Of a stretch of DNA of 64,000 bases, positions 35,648 to 48,188 are shown in pieces. Below the pieces are notes generated by a model. It saw only the letters and a program-made list of their open reading frames with translations, searched no databases and was not told where the DNA came from. Source of the DNA: Typhlomys cinereus (Eukaryota > Chordata > Mammalia > Rodentia > Platacanthomyidae). The position numbers and the translations under genes were made by a program. The stretch spans positions 1,054,001 through 1,118,000 of the forward strand of contig JALPQD010000246.1 of the NCBI GenBank assembly GCA_023101885.1, in the 5' to 3' direction. Every line of letters starts with the position of its first letter. Position 1 is the stretch's first letter.

Positions 35648-36135
35648 CTATTTTTCCCCCTTCTTTTCTAACTCTCTGCTCCTCTACATAGGGTCAACTG
35701 ATAATTATTGCTTTTGTTAAAAGACTTCTTTTTACAAATTACTAACACAGTATGTTACTTTGGGTTGTTTCCCATAATCTTAAGGATTTTCTATAAGTCT
35801 CTCTATTCCTCCTATCTCCCATCTCCTCATTCACTGCTATGTATTTTTCTCAAATGTTCCTTCCCTCATCCTTATCTTAAGATCCTAATTCTCCCTTTTA
35901 AAAGGTTTCACCCTAACCATTCCTTCCCACACTTCCATTCATAGGTCTTTTTTGAATTTTCTGGCTCTTACACAGCTTCCAGTCAAAATATATCCGCATA
36001 TAAGAGAGAACATGTGGGGCTTAACTTTCTGTGTTAGAGATATCCCTCTTGATATGAAAATTTCCAGCTCCTTCCATTTACCAGAAAATTCCATAATCTC
36101 AGCCTTTCTAATGGCTACGTAATATTCTGGATAAG
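35648..36135 (-). mobile_element. inverted 5' segment of a twin-primed L1
   Basis: On the minus strand it reads as the end of ORF2 (TCTCTCTTATATGCGG, CCATTAGAAAGGCTGAG on the inverse complement) and the start of the 3' UTR. It abuts the sense 3' end at 36136, and a single 12-base duplication, TTTCAGTTTGAG (35636-35647 and 36394-36405), encloses both. The coding remnant is a pseudogene. Confidence 0.78.
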
Positions 36136-36393
36136 TAAAGGGAAATTCACATGTCAGTGGGGTGGCCTGAAGAGAGGTAACTTGTTATATTATGGAGACC
36201 TGAGGCCCACAGGAGTAGGCAAGCCAGAGTGAACCCTGAAGTCCATAGACACATACAAGAGAAAAGGTGTGATGTAATGAGAGGAAAAGGTGAAGGGAAA
36301 GGAGGGATGGAAGGGAAAGGGGAGGAAAGGAAGTTGGGATGAATACTTAATACATTTATAAAAGTAGAAAAATAATTAAAAATGGAAAAGTAT
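36136..36393 (+). mobile_element. sense 3' segment of the twin-primed L1
   Basis: A purine-rich 3' UTR tract (GGGAAAGGAGGGATGGAAGGG) followed by TTTATAAAAGTAGAAAAATAA and an A-rich tail. The right copy of the 12-base target duplication follows at 36394. Confidence 0.75.
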
Positions 36394-36405
36394 TTTCAGT
36401 TTGAG

Positions 36406-37078
36406 AATTAACTTCATTTTATGAGAGTAATATTAAATCCAAATGCTGTAAAAGTTGAGGACAGTTCTTTACTTTAATAAGCACTCTATTATATTATATT
36501 AAAATGTGGAATAGAATAACATAAGTAAAAATCTAAAAAAGGAAAACATCACTAAAGGATTAAGAAGTCATCCTTTCTAAGGAATGCCAAACCAGTGTTC
36601 CCACAAGGTAGATAAGAAGATGATTACATGTCAATTATGCAAGAATGTATTTTAGTCAAAACAATCTGATAAATGCAAAAATGCATCATGCTTAGATATT
36701 TTTCTTTATAGGAAATGATATTTACTGAATTTAAAACACTGAACACAGGTGATAGTTTCTTATTTTATGAGAGTCGGAATTCATTAAAGTACTGCCTTAT
36801 TCCTCAGCTATTTAAGACACATTGCTCTTAAAAATTCCTGATATCAAGTGATTTCAGTTACTTTGTTTTAAATTGCAGGTTAAAAAGTACGGGGGAATTA
36901 TGTAATCTATTCATTGTATTATTCCCCGTTACCTACAGAGAAGAATATGAAATTACTCACGCGAATCTTCTCTTCTCTTCACCAATGAAACAGCTACCTG
37001 TTTTTAAGGAATACATAACCTCCCAATTATTCATGGCATGTGCCTTTTCAAATCCCCTGAACACCTGTGCACAGATTT
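36406..37078. other. unique DNA, nothing recognised
   Basis: No gene or repeat recognised between the two L1 insertions. Confidence 0.4.
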
Positions 37079-37555
37079 TTTATACAATTTTTATTATTAT
37101 TTCAGCTTATACAAACTTAATAGGTACACCAGTTCCCTCCCTCCCTCCTCCTTTCCCCGAACCCTCTGCTCCCCCTCACCTCACCTCTCCCTCCCCATCC
37201 CCCAGTGCCTCCCGCCCCAATTCCCAGAGAGTCCTTTCTTGTGCATGCCTGACTCTCTTCTGCGCCCTCCTCTCTGATGACGTACAAGGACCCAGTGGCA
37301 TTTCCCTGAACCCTTTCCCGTGTTCCCCTTAAGCATATGAACACTACTGTGGCTGCCAATCCCTTGCCTCCAAGGATCTTGGTGCCTTTAGCAGATGCTA
37401 GACTTTGTGAGGTCAATAGTGTGTTGGACATTGCGCAGGGCATGCAAAGTCCTATTATGATTGCTTCAGCCCTAACTAGTGTGGAGAATCTTGCAAATCA
37501 TTGCTCCTCCCATCCTTTTGTTCTTATACTCTTACCCCTCTTCTGCAAGTTAAGT
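37079..37555 (-). mobile_element. L1 3' UTR, antisense
   Basis: Same block order as 26572-27060: ACAAACTTAATAGG, the C/T-rich tract (37130-37230), GACCCAGTGGCATTTCC, GATGCTAGACTTTG and GGTCAATAGTGTGTTGGACATTG. Truncated within the 3' UTR at CTCTTCTGCAAG. The 108- and 115-codon frames on the two strands are spurious. Confidence 0.85.
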
Positions 37556-39304
37556 AATATAATTTTTTAAAAATATTCTTTCAAAATTAAATTTAAAAAT
37601 TCTAAATAAATAAGATCACACTTTAATTGCAGTGCTTCTATTCTCTCAAAGTTTTGACATATTTTCGATGAATCTACTCTTTTTTCCCGTGAATAGTGAC
37701 AAGTTATCCACCAGCATTATAACCTTATTTTGGCCACATATGCATCAACATTAAAGAGGCAATAAAAAGTTATTTCTGAGTGTTAGTAAACGTATTACCA
37801 TAGCCAAGCTTTTGGAAAATATTGGGTTGTCAAGTTTTCATTATGGCTGGAAAACATGTCTTTTATATTCCACGAGTTGAAAATAGCTATTTATAAGTAG
37901 ATTATTTGAAAAGGAAAATAACTATATGATAATAATTGGTATCAATTTAGAAGATGAATCAAGACTAATTCATTGAATATCAATATTGTTAATAATAATA
38001 TTTTACCTGTTGAGTTATTAGGTGATGAAATTTTTCACTGTATGGTCATAAAATAATTAATTATACAACTATTATATAATAATATAATAATAATATGAAA
38101 ATAATGGGAAAAATATAGAAGAGGAAGAACAGGAGAACAGGATATGGAGGAGAAGGAGTACAAGGAAGAGGATTAGAAGGAGATGAAAAGAAGAATTAGA
38201 AGAAGAAGAAGAAAAGAAGAGAAGAAGAAAAGAAAAGAAGGAGAAAAAGGAGACAGCAACATGATCTAGTACTTATTCTCTCCTTTGATTAACTTCTAGG
38301 CTTACAAAATTAAATAATGCAGTGGATGTAAGATAATTAGTTATTTTTTGTTACAGAAGGAAAACTAAAATTTATTGCATCCAAATAATTTAAAATCTAA
38401 ATAAAGAACATCAGATAGTTCAAAGGTGATATAGCAATCACGCAAATATGAACAACATAATCGAAAGTAAGTTCGAATTGAAAAAAATGCTATTTAGTAA
38501 AGAAAATCTATTTCTCAGTTCCTCATGTTTCTTATATATATAGCTTTCTTATTGTTTCACTCCATATTGGCTCAACTCATAAAATAATTATGGTTTGTTT
38601 AACTTTATTTGGACTTTCTTGATTAAGATAGTTATTAAGTCAGCTCCCATTGCTTTTGAATAACTATGCATATGAATTATGGATCCCATTTTCACTTATA
38701 TTGATATGTAAACTATTAAAGTATGTATTTATAAACTATCATGAGATATGGATTATTGGAACTTTTTTTAGCTCTAATGAAGGAAGCCTTCAGCTTCTTT
38801 CTAGCTTTGGACAACATATTATCACTATCTACTGTCACTGTACAGTATAAGAGAATACATTAAAATCTCAGTGCATCTGGGCACCCATTCATGAAATCAC
38901 ACTTTTATATCTTTTGCATTTTTGATGATTGCTCTGTCCTTGGTCATAGTTTACTTTGGGCAACAAAATCAATCTTGGAGCACAGCAATTAAGCAAGCAT
39001 TTTGCCTCTTAAATCCACATTACTTTAGTTTGTACTTTATTAGACTTTAAATGTCACTTGGAGAATCCACAAATGAATTGGAAGAAAAGCAAGAAAAGCA
39101 AAGGAAATTAGATAGTCTTCCCAGATCATTTATTTGGTAACAGTTTCACATATATTATAGACACATTTGCTCACATAAGAACTTCAAAATATGCCTTCAA
39201 GGATTAATCTCTAAAAAAACCATTATATTTTAATATATATTTATTTTATCATTGAAATTTAGTGTTTATGAGTATTATAAATTATTATTCAAATAGACAA
39301 TGTG
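37556..39304. other. unique DNA with a GAA-rich tract
   Basis: 38105-38265 is rich in GAA and GGA (AGAAGAAGAAGAAAAGAAG). A cluster of AATAAT repeats lies near 38075-38100. No gene recognised. Confidence 0.45.
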
Positions 39305-39313
39305 AACTTTTTT

Positions 39314-39584
39314 TAATTTTTTATTATTATTTATTCAATTGTGCGTATGTATGTGCGCGCGCGCGTGTGTCTGTGTATGTGTAGAACCACGGACGAATTT
39401 GGGAACCACCATGGACGCCTCCACCTCCTTCTGCCCCGGGATTCACAGGCTCCGCCCTACCAAGACTAGAAGCGCAGGCCGCCCCTGCTTCTGCCTGGCG
39501 TCTATACGTGGGATCTGGGATCTGAACTCAGGACCTTCTGTCTGCAAGGCAGAGGCTTAACCCCTGAGCCACCTCTCCAGCCCA
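39314..39584 (-). mobile_element. young B2-superfamily SINE, full length
   Basis: Minus-strand sense, from GGGCTGGAGAGGTGGCTCAG at the right end to the GAATAAATAATAATAA tail at the left. AACTTTTTT flanks it at 39305-39313 and 39585-39593. The dinucleotide stretch holds a GCGCGCGCGCG run, unlike its sister copies. Confidence 0.9.
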
Positions 39585-39593
39585 AACTTTTTT

Positions 39594-41068
39594 ATTTATA
39601 ACAATTTTACTAGGAGTACCCATAACTATTGATTACTTTGGGTGACAGTTCATTTCAAATTGGTTTTCCATTATCATCATGTCATCCCTTACTTCTATAT
39701 TAAAATACAGATGATATTAATATTCTCCTATATGTTGCCAGTTATTTTGATGAAGAGAGCTGCTTTAATGTTGTCAAATTCCTTAGATGCTGAAGTCCTT
39801 GATTAAACAGCATCAGATTTTAACTTAGTCTGACCCTTCACATGCTAAGTCATCATTAGATTGAATTTAATACTTAATGATAATGCAAGTGATTTCAATA
39901 CCATATTATTTAAGGATAATGAAAAGAAGACAAGACCTGCACCTGACCACCTGATTATTTTAATGTGTCTTCAACTGAATTGTGAAAAAGGGAACATCAG
40001 ACTGAGAAGATTGTAACACTTTGAATATAGTTCTGATGTGAATAAAAAATACATTCATATGAAAGAAACTGTTACGCCTGACCTCCACGTTAATTCACTG
40101 ATTTATAACCTCCTTAAATGGTAACCACTTCAGTGAATCATTCACTTGTCCCTTTAATTTCTGGTTAAACTCAAAGACTTTATTTTATCACTTTCAATTT
40201 ACTAACTTCTCCAAAATAATTCCATTACTTATTATGTAAAAATCTTCTCAATCATTAAACAGTTATTATTAATAAACTATTACATAAAACTAATTATTTT
40301 AAAATTATTAATCCTCATGATATTTATTTGTTTATTTTTAGCACAGTATTTTTTTTTCTGTTAGAGCATCTTGGATGGTTATTTTCCATTATCCCAAATC
40401 AGTCATTTACAAATAATCCTTTAGCTCCTGTTCTTTTTTCAGGATCACATGATATTCTAAATCATGTACCTGGAATTCTTTTTATTTTGCTTTGCTTCAT
40501 TTGAGAAATAACCCTTCCTTCTTATTACTTCCACAGCAAATATGCCTAATTAAAAAAAAAAAAAACTGGGGGGGGGAAGAATCTGAGAATTCTCTTTTGT
40601 TATATAATCTGATTGTTTTACTAGATGAAATAGCAAACACCTCTCCCAGTATAATTATCAGGATGAAATTTGTCTGGACAAATACTTCCTTTCCTATGAT
40701 TATTTACCCTTGGATAACACCACTGTATTTAATTAAACCTCCTTAAGTTTGCATTGCAAATACAGAACCACATAGCTAAGGAGGAACAATCAGCCAGTAA
40801 AACAACTTCCGGGATCTTCCCTGAAGGATTGGGCTGTTTAAGTACTTTTAAAATTTTTTTCCCTTAATCTCGAAGCTTGAAAGCTTAGAAAAATGAACTT
40901 CCTTTTACAAATTTTAGCAGAACCTTTACACAGCGTATGGGTCTGGCAGATGAAGTTAACTCGGGTTTTTTATGCTTATTTGTTGCTATTGTTATTGTGT
41001 CTGTTTCTCTTAAACTTTGCTTTAAAAGGCTTCTTATTTTATGTGCAAAGGCTTTCTTTCCACTGTGT

Positions 41069-41070
<2 letters not shown>
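39594..41070. other. unique DNA, nothing recognised
   Basis: A14 and G9 homopolymers sit two bases apart at 40552-40576. The 84-codon frame at 40492-40746 spans them and is not convincing. Confidence 0.4.

Positions 41071-41110
<40 letters not shown>
41071..41110. repeat. (TG)20 microsatellite
   Basis: Uninterrupted TG run, origin of the C-V-C-V ends of two plus-strand frames. Confidence 0.96.
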
Positions 41111-41111
<1 letters not shown>

Positions 41112-41277
41112 TGTATTAATGGGAGTGAAGTTTTATAAGTGTCATTTCTCAGGATGTTTGTTGAGATAATGTCTCTCATTGGAACCTCATAGACTGACAC
41201 ATGAGTCTAAGTTAGCCCCAGGATTCTCCCAATATCTTACTCTTAAAGGAACTCAACAAACAGACCAAGGAAGACCC

Positions 41278-41427
41278 TTCTTCCCTCCTTCCTTCCTTCT
41301 TTCCTTCCTTCCTTCCTCCCTCCCTCACTCCCTCATTCCCTCCCTCACTCCCTCCCTTTCTCCCTTCCTCTCTCTCTTTCTCTTTCTGTCTCTCTCTCTC
41401 TCTTTCTCTCTTTCTCTCTTTTTTTCT
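41278..41427. repeat. CCTT/CT-rich low-complexity tract
   Basis: CCTT units grade into CTCC and then TCTC/TTTC, about 150 bases of pure pyrimidine bias. The S-L-S-F frame here is a by-product. Confidence 0.93.
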
Positions 41428-41429
41428 GT

Positions 41430-41690
41430 CTGAGTGACAACTCCCTAGGTGGATAAGTTGAGAATAAACTTCAACCTTGCTCTTCTAATACAGTCTCTAT
41501 CTTCCAAGAGCAGGAGACAAAGGCATGTGCCACCCTGTTTATGCTATTATTGGGGACTGAGAGCCAGCAGACAAGGACTGCTGGACAAGGACTCCTCCTA
41601 CTGAAGCACATTCAGAGCCTTTCACAAGACTTCTGATATTTGGATGTGGTCCTTTGCTTGAACAGACAGAACCATCTCCCCCCAACCCAG
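41430..41690 (-). mobile_element. possible B4/B1-type SINE trace, antisense
   Basis: CAGGAGACAAAGGCATGTGCC resembles the inverted B1-like core (AAAGGCGTGTGCCACC), and GAACCATCTCCCCCC the inverted head. Weak. Confidence 0.3.
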
Positions 41691-41991
41691 ACTAAATTTA
41701 ATTATTAGTATTCATGAGGCTAAATGCAAGGATTGTTTTCCATATTTTTTTCCTAAATTTAAATCCTTATAAGGCTGGTCCTTAATACGTATTATTGATT
41801 TGAAATACAATTTGAAATTATAATAATTTACTAATACAACACTCCATACAGAATCTTGTTCCAAAGCCACTTCATGCCATTATAATCTGAGGGAATACAC
41901 ATGTGAAAGTAAGAGTACACACAAGCTTCTAACACACATATACATTAAAATGGAAAAATTGAAAAGAGAAACAACAATATGTACAGACCTG

Positions 41992-41993
<2 letters not shown>

Positions 41994-42046
<53 letters not shown>

Positions 42047-42054
42047 AACACACG
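41994..42054. repeat. (CA)n microsatellite
   Basis: CA units with two AAACA interruptions, about 60 bases. Confidence 0.95.
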
Positions 42055-43423
42055 TGTGCATGCGCCAGCAATCACATATATTTGTAATTCAAAAACTTTC
42101 TAATTTAAAGGAGGAAGCATGCAAATTTATGGCTGTGCCAAGGTCCTCTAAAAATGATTAACACACTCATTCATTAACTATCCAAATAAACAGAAGAAAA
42201 CCATGAATAAAGAAAGCACTTAATTATGTGACTCTTGTGCTCATTGTGAATAGTTGAAAACTTTGTGCAAAAATGTGCAAGAATGAGTATCTATGATTCT
42301 TCTTTCATTTTATTTTGTTGAAAACGATATTATAAATATTTATTTTCTTTTTTCTAACATTTCATACGTGCAATACATTCTTCTAACTTGTTATCACCAT
42401 GACATGCAATGACTCTCTAGATCAAATTCTTCATTTCTCTTAGCTGAACTCATGTCTTCTTCAACAACATCTTGCCAATGCTCCCAGTTTGGTGACCTCA
42501 AGAGCTATGTCGCAGAGTTGTTTCAATACCTGACTTTAGAGATGGTGAATTGAACATGAATAGGCAAGTTCTTACTCTTTGAAATTTACATGTCATGCTG
42601 ATATTTTTGCATTCTCTCTAATTTTTATAAGCTTGTATTTAGGTGAATGCATAGTTGCTTATTTATGTCTGTGGTATGCAGGATCTGTCTATTTGAAACA
42701 ATGCATTGGAAATTTACATATAAGGAATGAACTTTAAATTCTACTAAATTTAGTGTAATTTTTATATAAAACTAAATTTAAGATAAATTCAATACTGGAC
42801 AGTATCATTTAAAAACTAAATGAGAACTAAATAAAATACATTGATATTTAGTTTGGGAATGACAAATAGAAAATGCATTTACATCTAATTGAAAGATTAT
42901 TTTAGGAGTGTGTGATTATAATCTTGCTTTAATGCCTATATTTTAATTTGATTGCTTGATTTTTTTCTGTGAAAGCTTATGTCATTTTGATATAATCAAT
43001 TCAGACTCACTTAAGTACAAATATTTATAGCATAACTGTGCTTCATTTCATATTTATGCATATATCAGTTCCAGCAATGTAATAAGATAATGCATTGAAA
43101 ATACTAAAAACTGTCTGACATATAGAGGTCGTTCAATAATTTCTGGATACAAAAGGGATATTATGATATCATCCAATACACCAAATGCATTCCTTGAAGC
43201 ATCTACTCACTGGATTCTACAAGGACTGAGCCAAGATTTTCTGTTTCTAAGGTCAGTTATCTCTTTCATGGTATCACTTATTTACTCCTGAGTACAGCAT
43301 TATTAGCCAGGTTTTTGAAGCTTTATTTTATCTGAGGACTGTGTGGCACTTAGAGTACCTAGAATCACAATGGAGTCAAGTCTCCAAGCATATCAGGGAG
43401 TGATTTGCTAGAGTCAGTTAATT
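42055..43423. other. unique AT-rich DNA, nothing recognised
   Basis: No gene or repeat recognised over about 1.4 kb. Confidence 0.4.
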
Positions 43424-43668
43424 GAAGTGGGAGAACCAGGCCACATATGTGGGAGCCCCCTTCCATGGGTCTGGAGCCCTGAGTGGAAAGGAAATGCTAA
43501 CCAAGCAACGACATTCATTGCTCTTGCCTTCTCACCTGCAGATGCAATATACCACCTATTCAGAGTCTGCTGTCATGTCTTCCTAGCACTGATGGGCTCT
43601 TCTTCCTTTAAATTGTTTATTTCATGCATTTGCTTATAACAGTGAGAAAAGTTGCTAACACACAGAAA
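43424..43668 (+). mobile_element. MaLR-like LTR 3' part
   Basis: TTTAAATTGTTTATTTCATGC and GCTTATAACAGTGAGAAAAG, ending GTTGCTAACACA, fit the polyadenylation region and terminus of MaLR-type LTRs. The 5' part is unclear. A young SINE lies immediately downstream. Confidence 0.45.
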
Positions 43669-43681
43669 ATAGAAGTGATTT

Positions 43682-43895
43682 GGGGCTGGAGAGGTGGCTC
43701 AGGGGTTAAGCCTCCGCCTTACAGGTGGAAGGTCCTGAGTTCGGATCCCAGATCCCACGTATAGATGCCAGGCAGAAGCGGGGGGTGGCCTGCACTTCTG
43801 GTCCTGATAGGGCGGAGCCTGTGAATCCTGGGGCAGAAGGAGGTAGAGGCGTCCATGGTGGTTCACGAATTCGTCCGTGGTTCTACACATACACA

Positions 43896-43934
<39 letters not shown>

Positions 43935-43997
43935 ACGCGCACGCACATATACACGCACATGTGCACAGTTGAATAAATAATAATAATAAAAAGAATT
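43682..43997 (+). mobile_element. young B2-superfamily SINE, full length
   Basis: The most complete sense copy: GGGGCTGGAGAGGTGGCTCAG head, a body including CACTTCTGGTCCTGATAGGG and GTCCATGGTGGTTC, a CA tract, and a GAATAAATAATAATAATAAA tail with the AATAAA signal typical of T+ SINEs. TAGAAGTGATTT at 43670-43681 recurs with one mismatch at 43998-44009. Confidence 0.93.
43695..43748 (+). promoter_or_regulatory. SINE internal pol III promoter
   Basis: TGGCTCAGGGG at 43695-43705 fits an A-box and GTTCGGATCC at 43739-43748 fits a B-box, as in tRNA-derived SINEs. The spacing is that of tRNA genes without an intron. Activity is not shown. Confidence 0.6.
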
Positions 43998-44009
43998 TAG
44001 AAGTTATTT

Positions 44010-44883
44010 GTTGAAAATCTTTTATTCTTTGTGGTTCTCAGGCTAGGATCCTTATTCTTGTGCTCAGTATTTCTATGTTCACATGCTGCAATAAAAATCA
44101 CACCAAGGACAAACAGCAAAATATTTCTTGCAACTAGTTTGCGTATGAACATGAAGTGATTGCTATGTTACCTTGTAAATGAATTGGTGGCTCACCCCAC
44201 TGGTCACTAAACTTTTTTCTGTGGTGCACTTGGCAATGCACTTTCCCCTCTATAAAATGAAATTGCTAAAACAGTCACTATTGTTATATACCTTTTCCTC
44301 AGTCATATTTGCATGTATTTGTTTAATAGTTCTTTTAAATATTTTAAACTCTGTAAGAATTTATTTACATAGGAATCTTAGCCACCTTTTATGGTATAAA
44401 GTCATTATTAAAATGTTAATATCAACTGTGTTTATATGACATATTAAACATTAATGTCATAAACTTAATACATTGATATGTGGCATACAATATTCCACAT
44501 GATATCTACATTTACTATTATATATGATGAACACACATCAAAGTTCTTTATCTACAACATTATTGCTTTATTTTGATTTTCTTATTATACTTCTTCAAAA
44601 CAGACAACTTATTCACTGTTGACAAACCCTTTCAACTGTTTTCCTGGCTTTTGACCATTTGAGGAACATTGACATTCCCACCAGTCATTCTCAGGGCAAT
44701 TTATAAAACTTCTAAACATGTCTCAGTATAACATTTCTAGGAGATGTGTCAGTGAGTATCAAGCAAGCAGCCTGAAGTCTTTCTTCTGATGACAGTATTC
44801 CATATTCTTTTAATGATACTCACAGAAAGTGTCTATAAGGCATATTAACATCTACAGGGTCTTCAAATTGCATTTGTCCAGAT
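44010..44883. other. unique AT-rich DNA, nothing recognised
   Basis: The 86-codon plus-strand frame at 44179-44439 is hydrophobic but unrecognised. Confidence 0.4.
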
Positions 44884-44893
44884 AGCTTCTTAA

Positions 44894-44904
44894 ACTTTGT
44901 GTGT

Positions 44905-44954
<50 letters not shown>

Positions 44955-45197
44955 ATGCATCTGAGGGCACTGTGTGTCCCTATGGATGATCAAGAGTCAC
45001 TCTGGAAATCTTCCTGGATTGCTTCTACCTTCCTTTTTGTTTTGCTGTGAGATTTCCCAGACTTTGCCCACCATAGTTGAAAGTGCAAGCCACTACCATT
45101 TCTGTCTAGTATTTTTATGTGGGAACTGGGACCCGGACTTAAGATTTTCTGTTTGCAAGGCAAAGTAACCCCTGAGCCATCTCTCCAGCCACCAGGC
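44894..45197 (-). mobile_element. older B2-superfamily SINE, antisense
   Basis: Right end CTGAGCCATCTCTCCAGCC is the inverted tRNA head. The inverted body and a long TG run complete it. AGCTTCTTAA flanks it at 44884-44893 and 45198-45207. It differs from the young family at many sites (for example CTTCCTGGATTGCTTCTACC), so it is an older subfamily. Confidence 0.8.
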
Positions 45198-45427
45198 AGC
45201 TTCTTAAGATAGGTGAGAGCCGTGGCAGCAGTATGTGTTTGTAGATCATGAGGCACCAGGTCCTCTCCGCACCTTTCAGGGTTTGATAATTCCTAGCTCT
45301 CAATCTTCTTTCTGACTTTGAGAAAAAGAGAACAGGACATGGCCGAAAATTCTCAGTGTGAATTTTTGCCACTCATTCTAAAGAGACAAGGATTATTGAA
45401 TATATGTTAGTAATGTTTACATTCAAT

Positions 45428-45935
45428 GAGTTCCCTTTTTTTTCCAGTTTTGCAAGCACAATGAGTGGTCGTCTCTGACGCCTCATTCATCCTTCCTCTG
45501 TCCCTTCAAGCCTACCCAATGTACCCTGCCTTCACCAACTAAACCCATCTCTCTTTCTACCCTTCTGTCTGCCTCCTTCAGTGGGCCCTGGGGTTCCCTT
45601 TGGATTGTCTGCTCCATTTGGGGTCAGGGCCGTTGTGGCAAATCAAGTGACCTTTCCTTGCGTAGACCCACTGAGAGTGGTACTCCCCTCCCACACGTCT
45701 AATCCTAAACCATTAGGTTCCTGTTGCTGATAATTATTTCTCCTGAGATCCTCTCTATTCCATGAAGGGTGCTGATATATCAGCCATGAGGCAGGTCTGG
45801 ACAAGTCTTATTGCAGTGAGTCTCTGGATGCAACAGCCCTACCTTGAGTGGAATGGCTGCCAGTGGTGGACTTCCCCATCTTTAGGCTCTTAAAATCTTT
45901 GAAAAGATTCCCTGAGCCCTGGGATATGAAGATCC
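45428..45935 (-). mobile_element. L1 3' UTR, antisense, second subfamily
   Basis: GGCAGGTCTGGACAAGTCTTA, TGGATGCAACAGCCC and CCCCATCTTTAGGCTCTTA recur, in order, at 50461-50960. This L1 3' UTR type differs from the one at 17610 and 26572. Confidence 0.6.
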
Positions 45936-47656
45936 TGATGGTTTATATAGCTTGTTTGGTATTTCAGAACATACTGCATGTATATCTTAAACCTTAAAGT
46001 AGGTGAGAAAAAATTCAATATTGCAGGGAGTTTATAGTTTTGGCACAACCTTATCTCCACACATATGTGTATGTGTTTCTCCACAGATGATAAAAGAAAG
46101 GTTGATAGTTACTATTTTCTGTAGAGTTATGGCTTTGTGCAAATTCTTCAGTCTCAAGGCCTTTTATGTTTGCTTACTTTTGTGTTGAATACTACTTTTG
46201 TTGGTTTGCTTTGAAATGGCGATATTTTATTTATTCGCCTCAGTGAATTTCAGGAAAACTTTGGCCATTTTAAAGCTTGAAGTAATTTAATACTGAAGTT
46301 ATCATTTTGGAAAAATGAAAATGATACTTTATAATTGCTAAGTGCTGTGATTAAGTTGAGCTATTTTTGCATAAATGCACTGTTTTGTGCATTTTTCTAA
46401 AAAGCAAATGTTTTAAATGAGTCATAGAATTTTGCAAAGATGCCATAAAGAACACTAATGCTGCTTAAATGGATCGGAAAAAAATCATGACCAAATCTGT
46501 CACTGCCAGCTACATTCCACTTAGAAGAATTTGTTAAGAGGCCCTTAGTCCCAATCTCTTTGAAGTCATCACATGGTTATGCGAACATGGGCCTGTCATG
46601 TTCAGACACAGAAGAAAGCATTGATTTACAAAAATAAAGCTAAAACTACTGTGAAAAAATAAGCATTTTTTAAGCTTGCCACCGCTGCAAAACTTGGAGA
46701 AACAGCAGTATAATTATTTGTTTTTCATGTAGGCATCAAGTTGTGATGATTTCCATCATACGAACTGAACAGAAATAAACATTAAGTTTCAAGGTTTCAG
46801 GAAATTCTCCCCTGTATGAATGCCTTCAGCAAAGCTTTACTTCTGAATTATAAGCAATGTGCTCCTTCCATGATAGAAGGCATGGCTCATGCTGGTTTTC
46901 CAAAAGACCTTCACTCATGAGCAACATTTCTTAGTACTGAGGAGGGGAAAGCACTCCCTGTGTTCAACAACCTTACTTTCTGAGACAGCTACTAAATACA
47001 TCCACAGAACCATTCAGACATGCACACTCGGACATTCCTGTGGAATCTGCTTTCTACAAATCTTTTGGAAATAACAATTTCATCAGTGAAATTGTGTAAA
47101 TTTCATCTTATAATCATTCGCAAAGCATTTTTCAATTTTAAATATACATGCTGCTATTTCAAACAAATTATTTTACAGGCAAAGTCAAGCTGCACTAACA
47201 AAATGACTTCAGTTCTTTTACATGTCTCAATTTGTACATTCAAAAAGCAGTGATTATGCATATTTTAAACATATTAAAATAAATCATTTAATAATAAATA
47301 AATCATTTAATGAAGACATGCAGCTTCCTCTAAAGACAAGTGAGTAAACAGTAAACAATTTAATTTAAAGCTCATTTTCTCAAGGAAGAAATCTCTTTTC
47401 AAGTAAGGTTGCCCTTCTTTCTTATAAATCCTAAATGTAATTATCTGACAATTTTAAAATAGCATAGAATTAATTACAGAAGATCTAACAACTGATTATT
47501 AGAAAACACAGAAAACAAGATTATTTTCAGTCGTATTATTTTTATAAGAAAGAAAGTGATTCGGAAGCCCTGGAAAGCTGACTACATTAGGATATATTCA
47601 AATGACTAGCTCACCAAAAGAAACCCAAAAGTCAAAAACACAGCTACAAATTATTC
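45936..47656. other. unique DNA, nothing recognised
   Basis: About 1.7 kb with no recognised gene or repeat. 46440-46960 is somewhat less AT-rich and could be conserved non-coding DNA, untested. Confidence 0.4.
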
Positions 47657-47830
47657 TGTGTGCGTGTGTGTGCGTGTGTGTGTGTGCGTGTGTGTGCACG
47701 TGTGTGTGCATGTGTGTGCGTGCGTGTGTGTGCATCTTCCTATGTGTTCTCCTTCTCTCTCTCTCATGCATACACACACATGCTCACACAAACTCACATT
47801 CACACACAAATACATATATACTCATGGACA
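47657..47830. repeat. compound TG/CG, CT and CA array
   Basis: TG with regular GCG steps (47657-47734), a short CT run, then CA with variants (47768-47815). Strong alternating purine-pyrimidine character. Confidence 0.92.
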
Positions 47831-48147
47831 TATCTAAAGTTTTTTCCTAATTAATGAATCATTCAAACAGATACACATTAGAATCAGTCACAGCAGGTTT
47901 CTAATAATAACTCTATTAAATCCATCCCAGTTATCCATAGATCCTTGTGCAGCTCAATATCAGGATATGATACTAGGGTTGAAAATCACTGTTTTTCATT
48001 CACTAACTCAAAGTTTCCACAGCACTAAAGAGGATGGAAAAGCACCCAGAGATTTCTGAATGCCACCTTAGCTTCTGATTTACTGGAAACACTGTCTTAG
48101 TGTGGTGATCTGAAACTCTTGGAATAACCATCCAATTATGTCATCTC

Positions 48148-48150
48148 TCT

Positions 48151-48188
<38 letters not shown>
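48148..48188. repeat. (CT)n(CA)n microsatellite
   Basis: A CT run changes directly to CA at about 48173. Confidence 0.94.

Noticed and set aside
37117..37443. 108-codon minus-strand Gly-rich frame
   Set aside because: It is the polypurine tract of an L1 3' UTR, not a coding region.
43695..43748. A functional tRNA gene
   Set aside because: The A- and B-box-like sequence belongs to a SINE head; the SINE body continues past where a tRNA would end, and the cloverleaf does not close.
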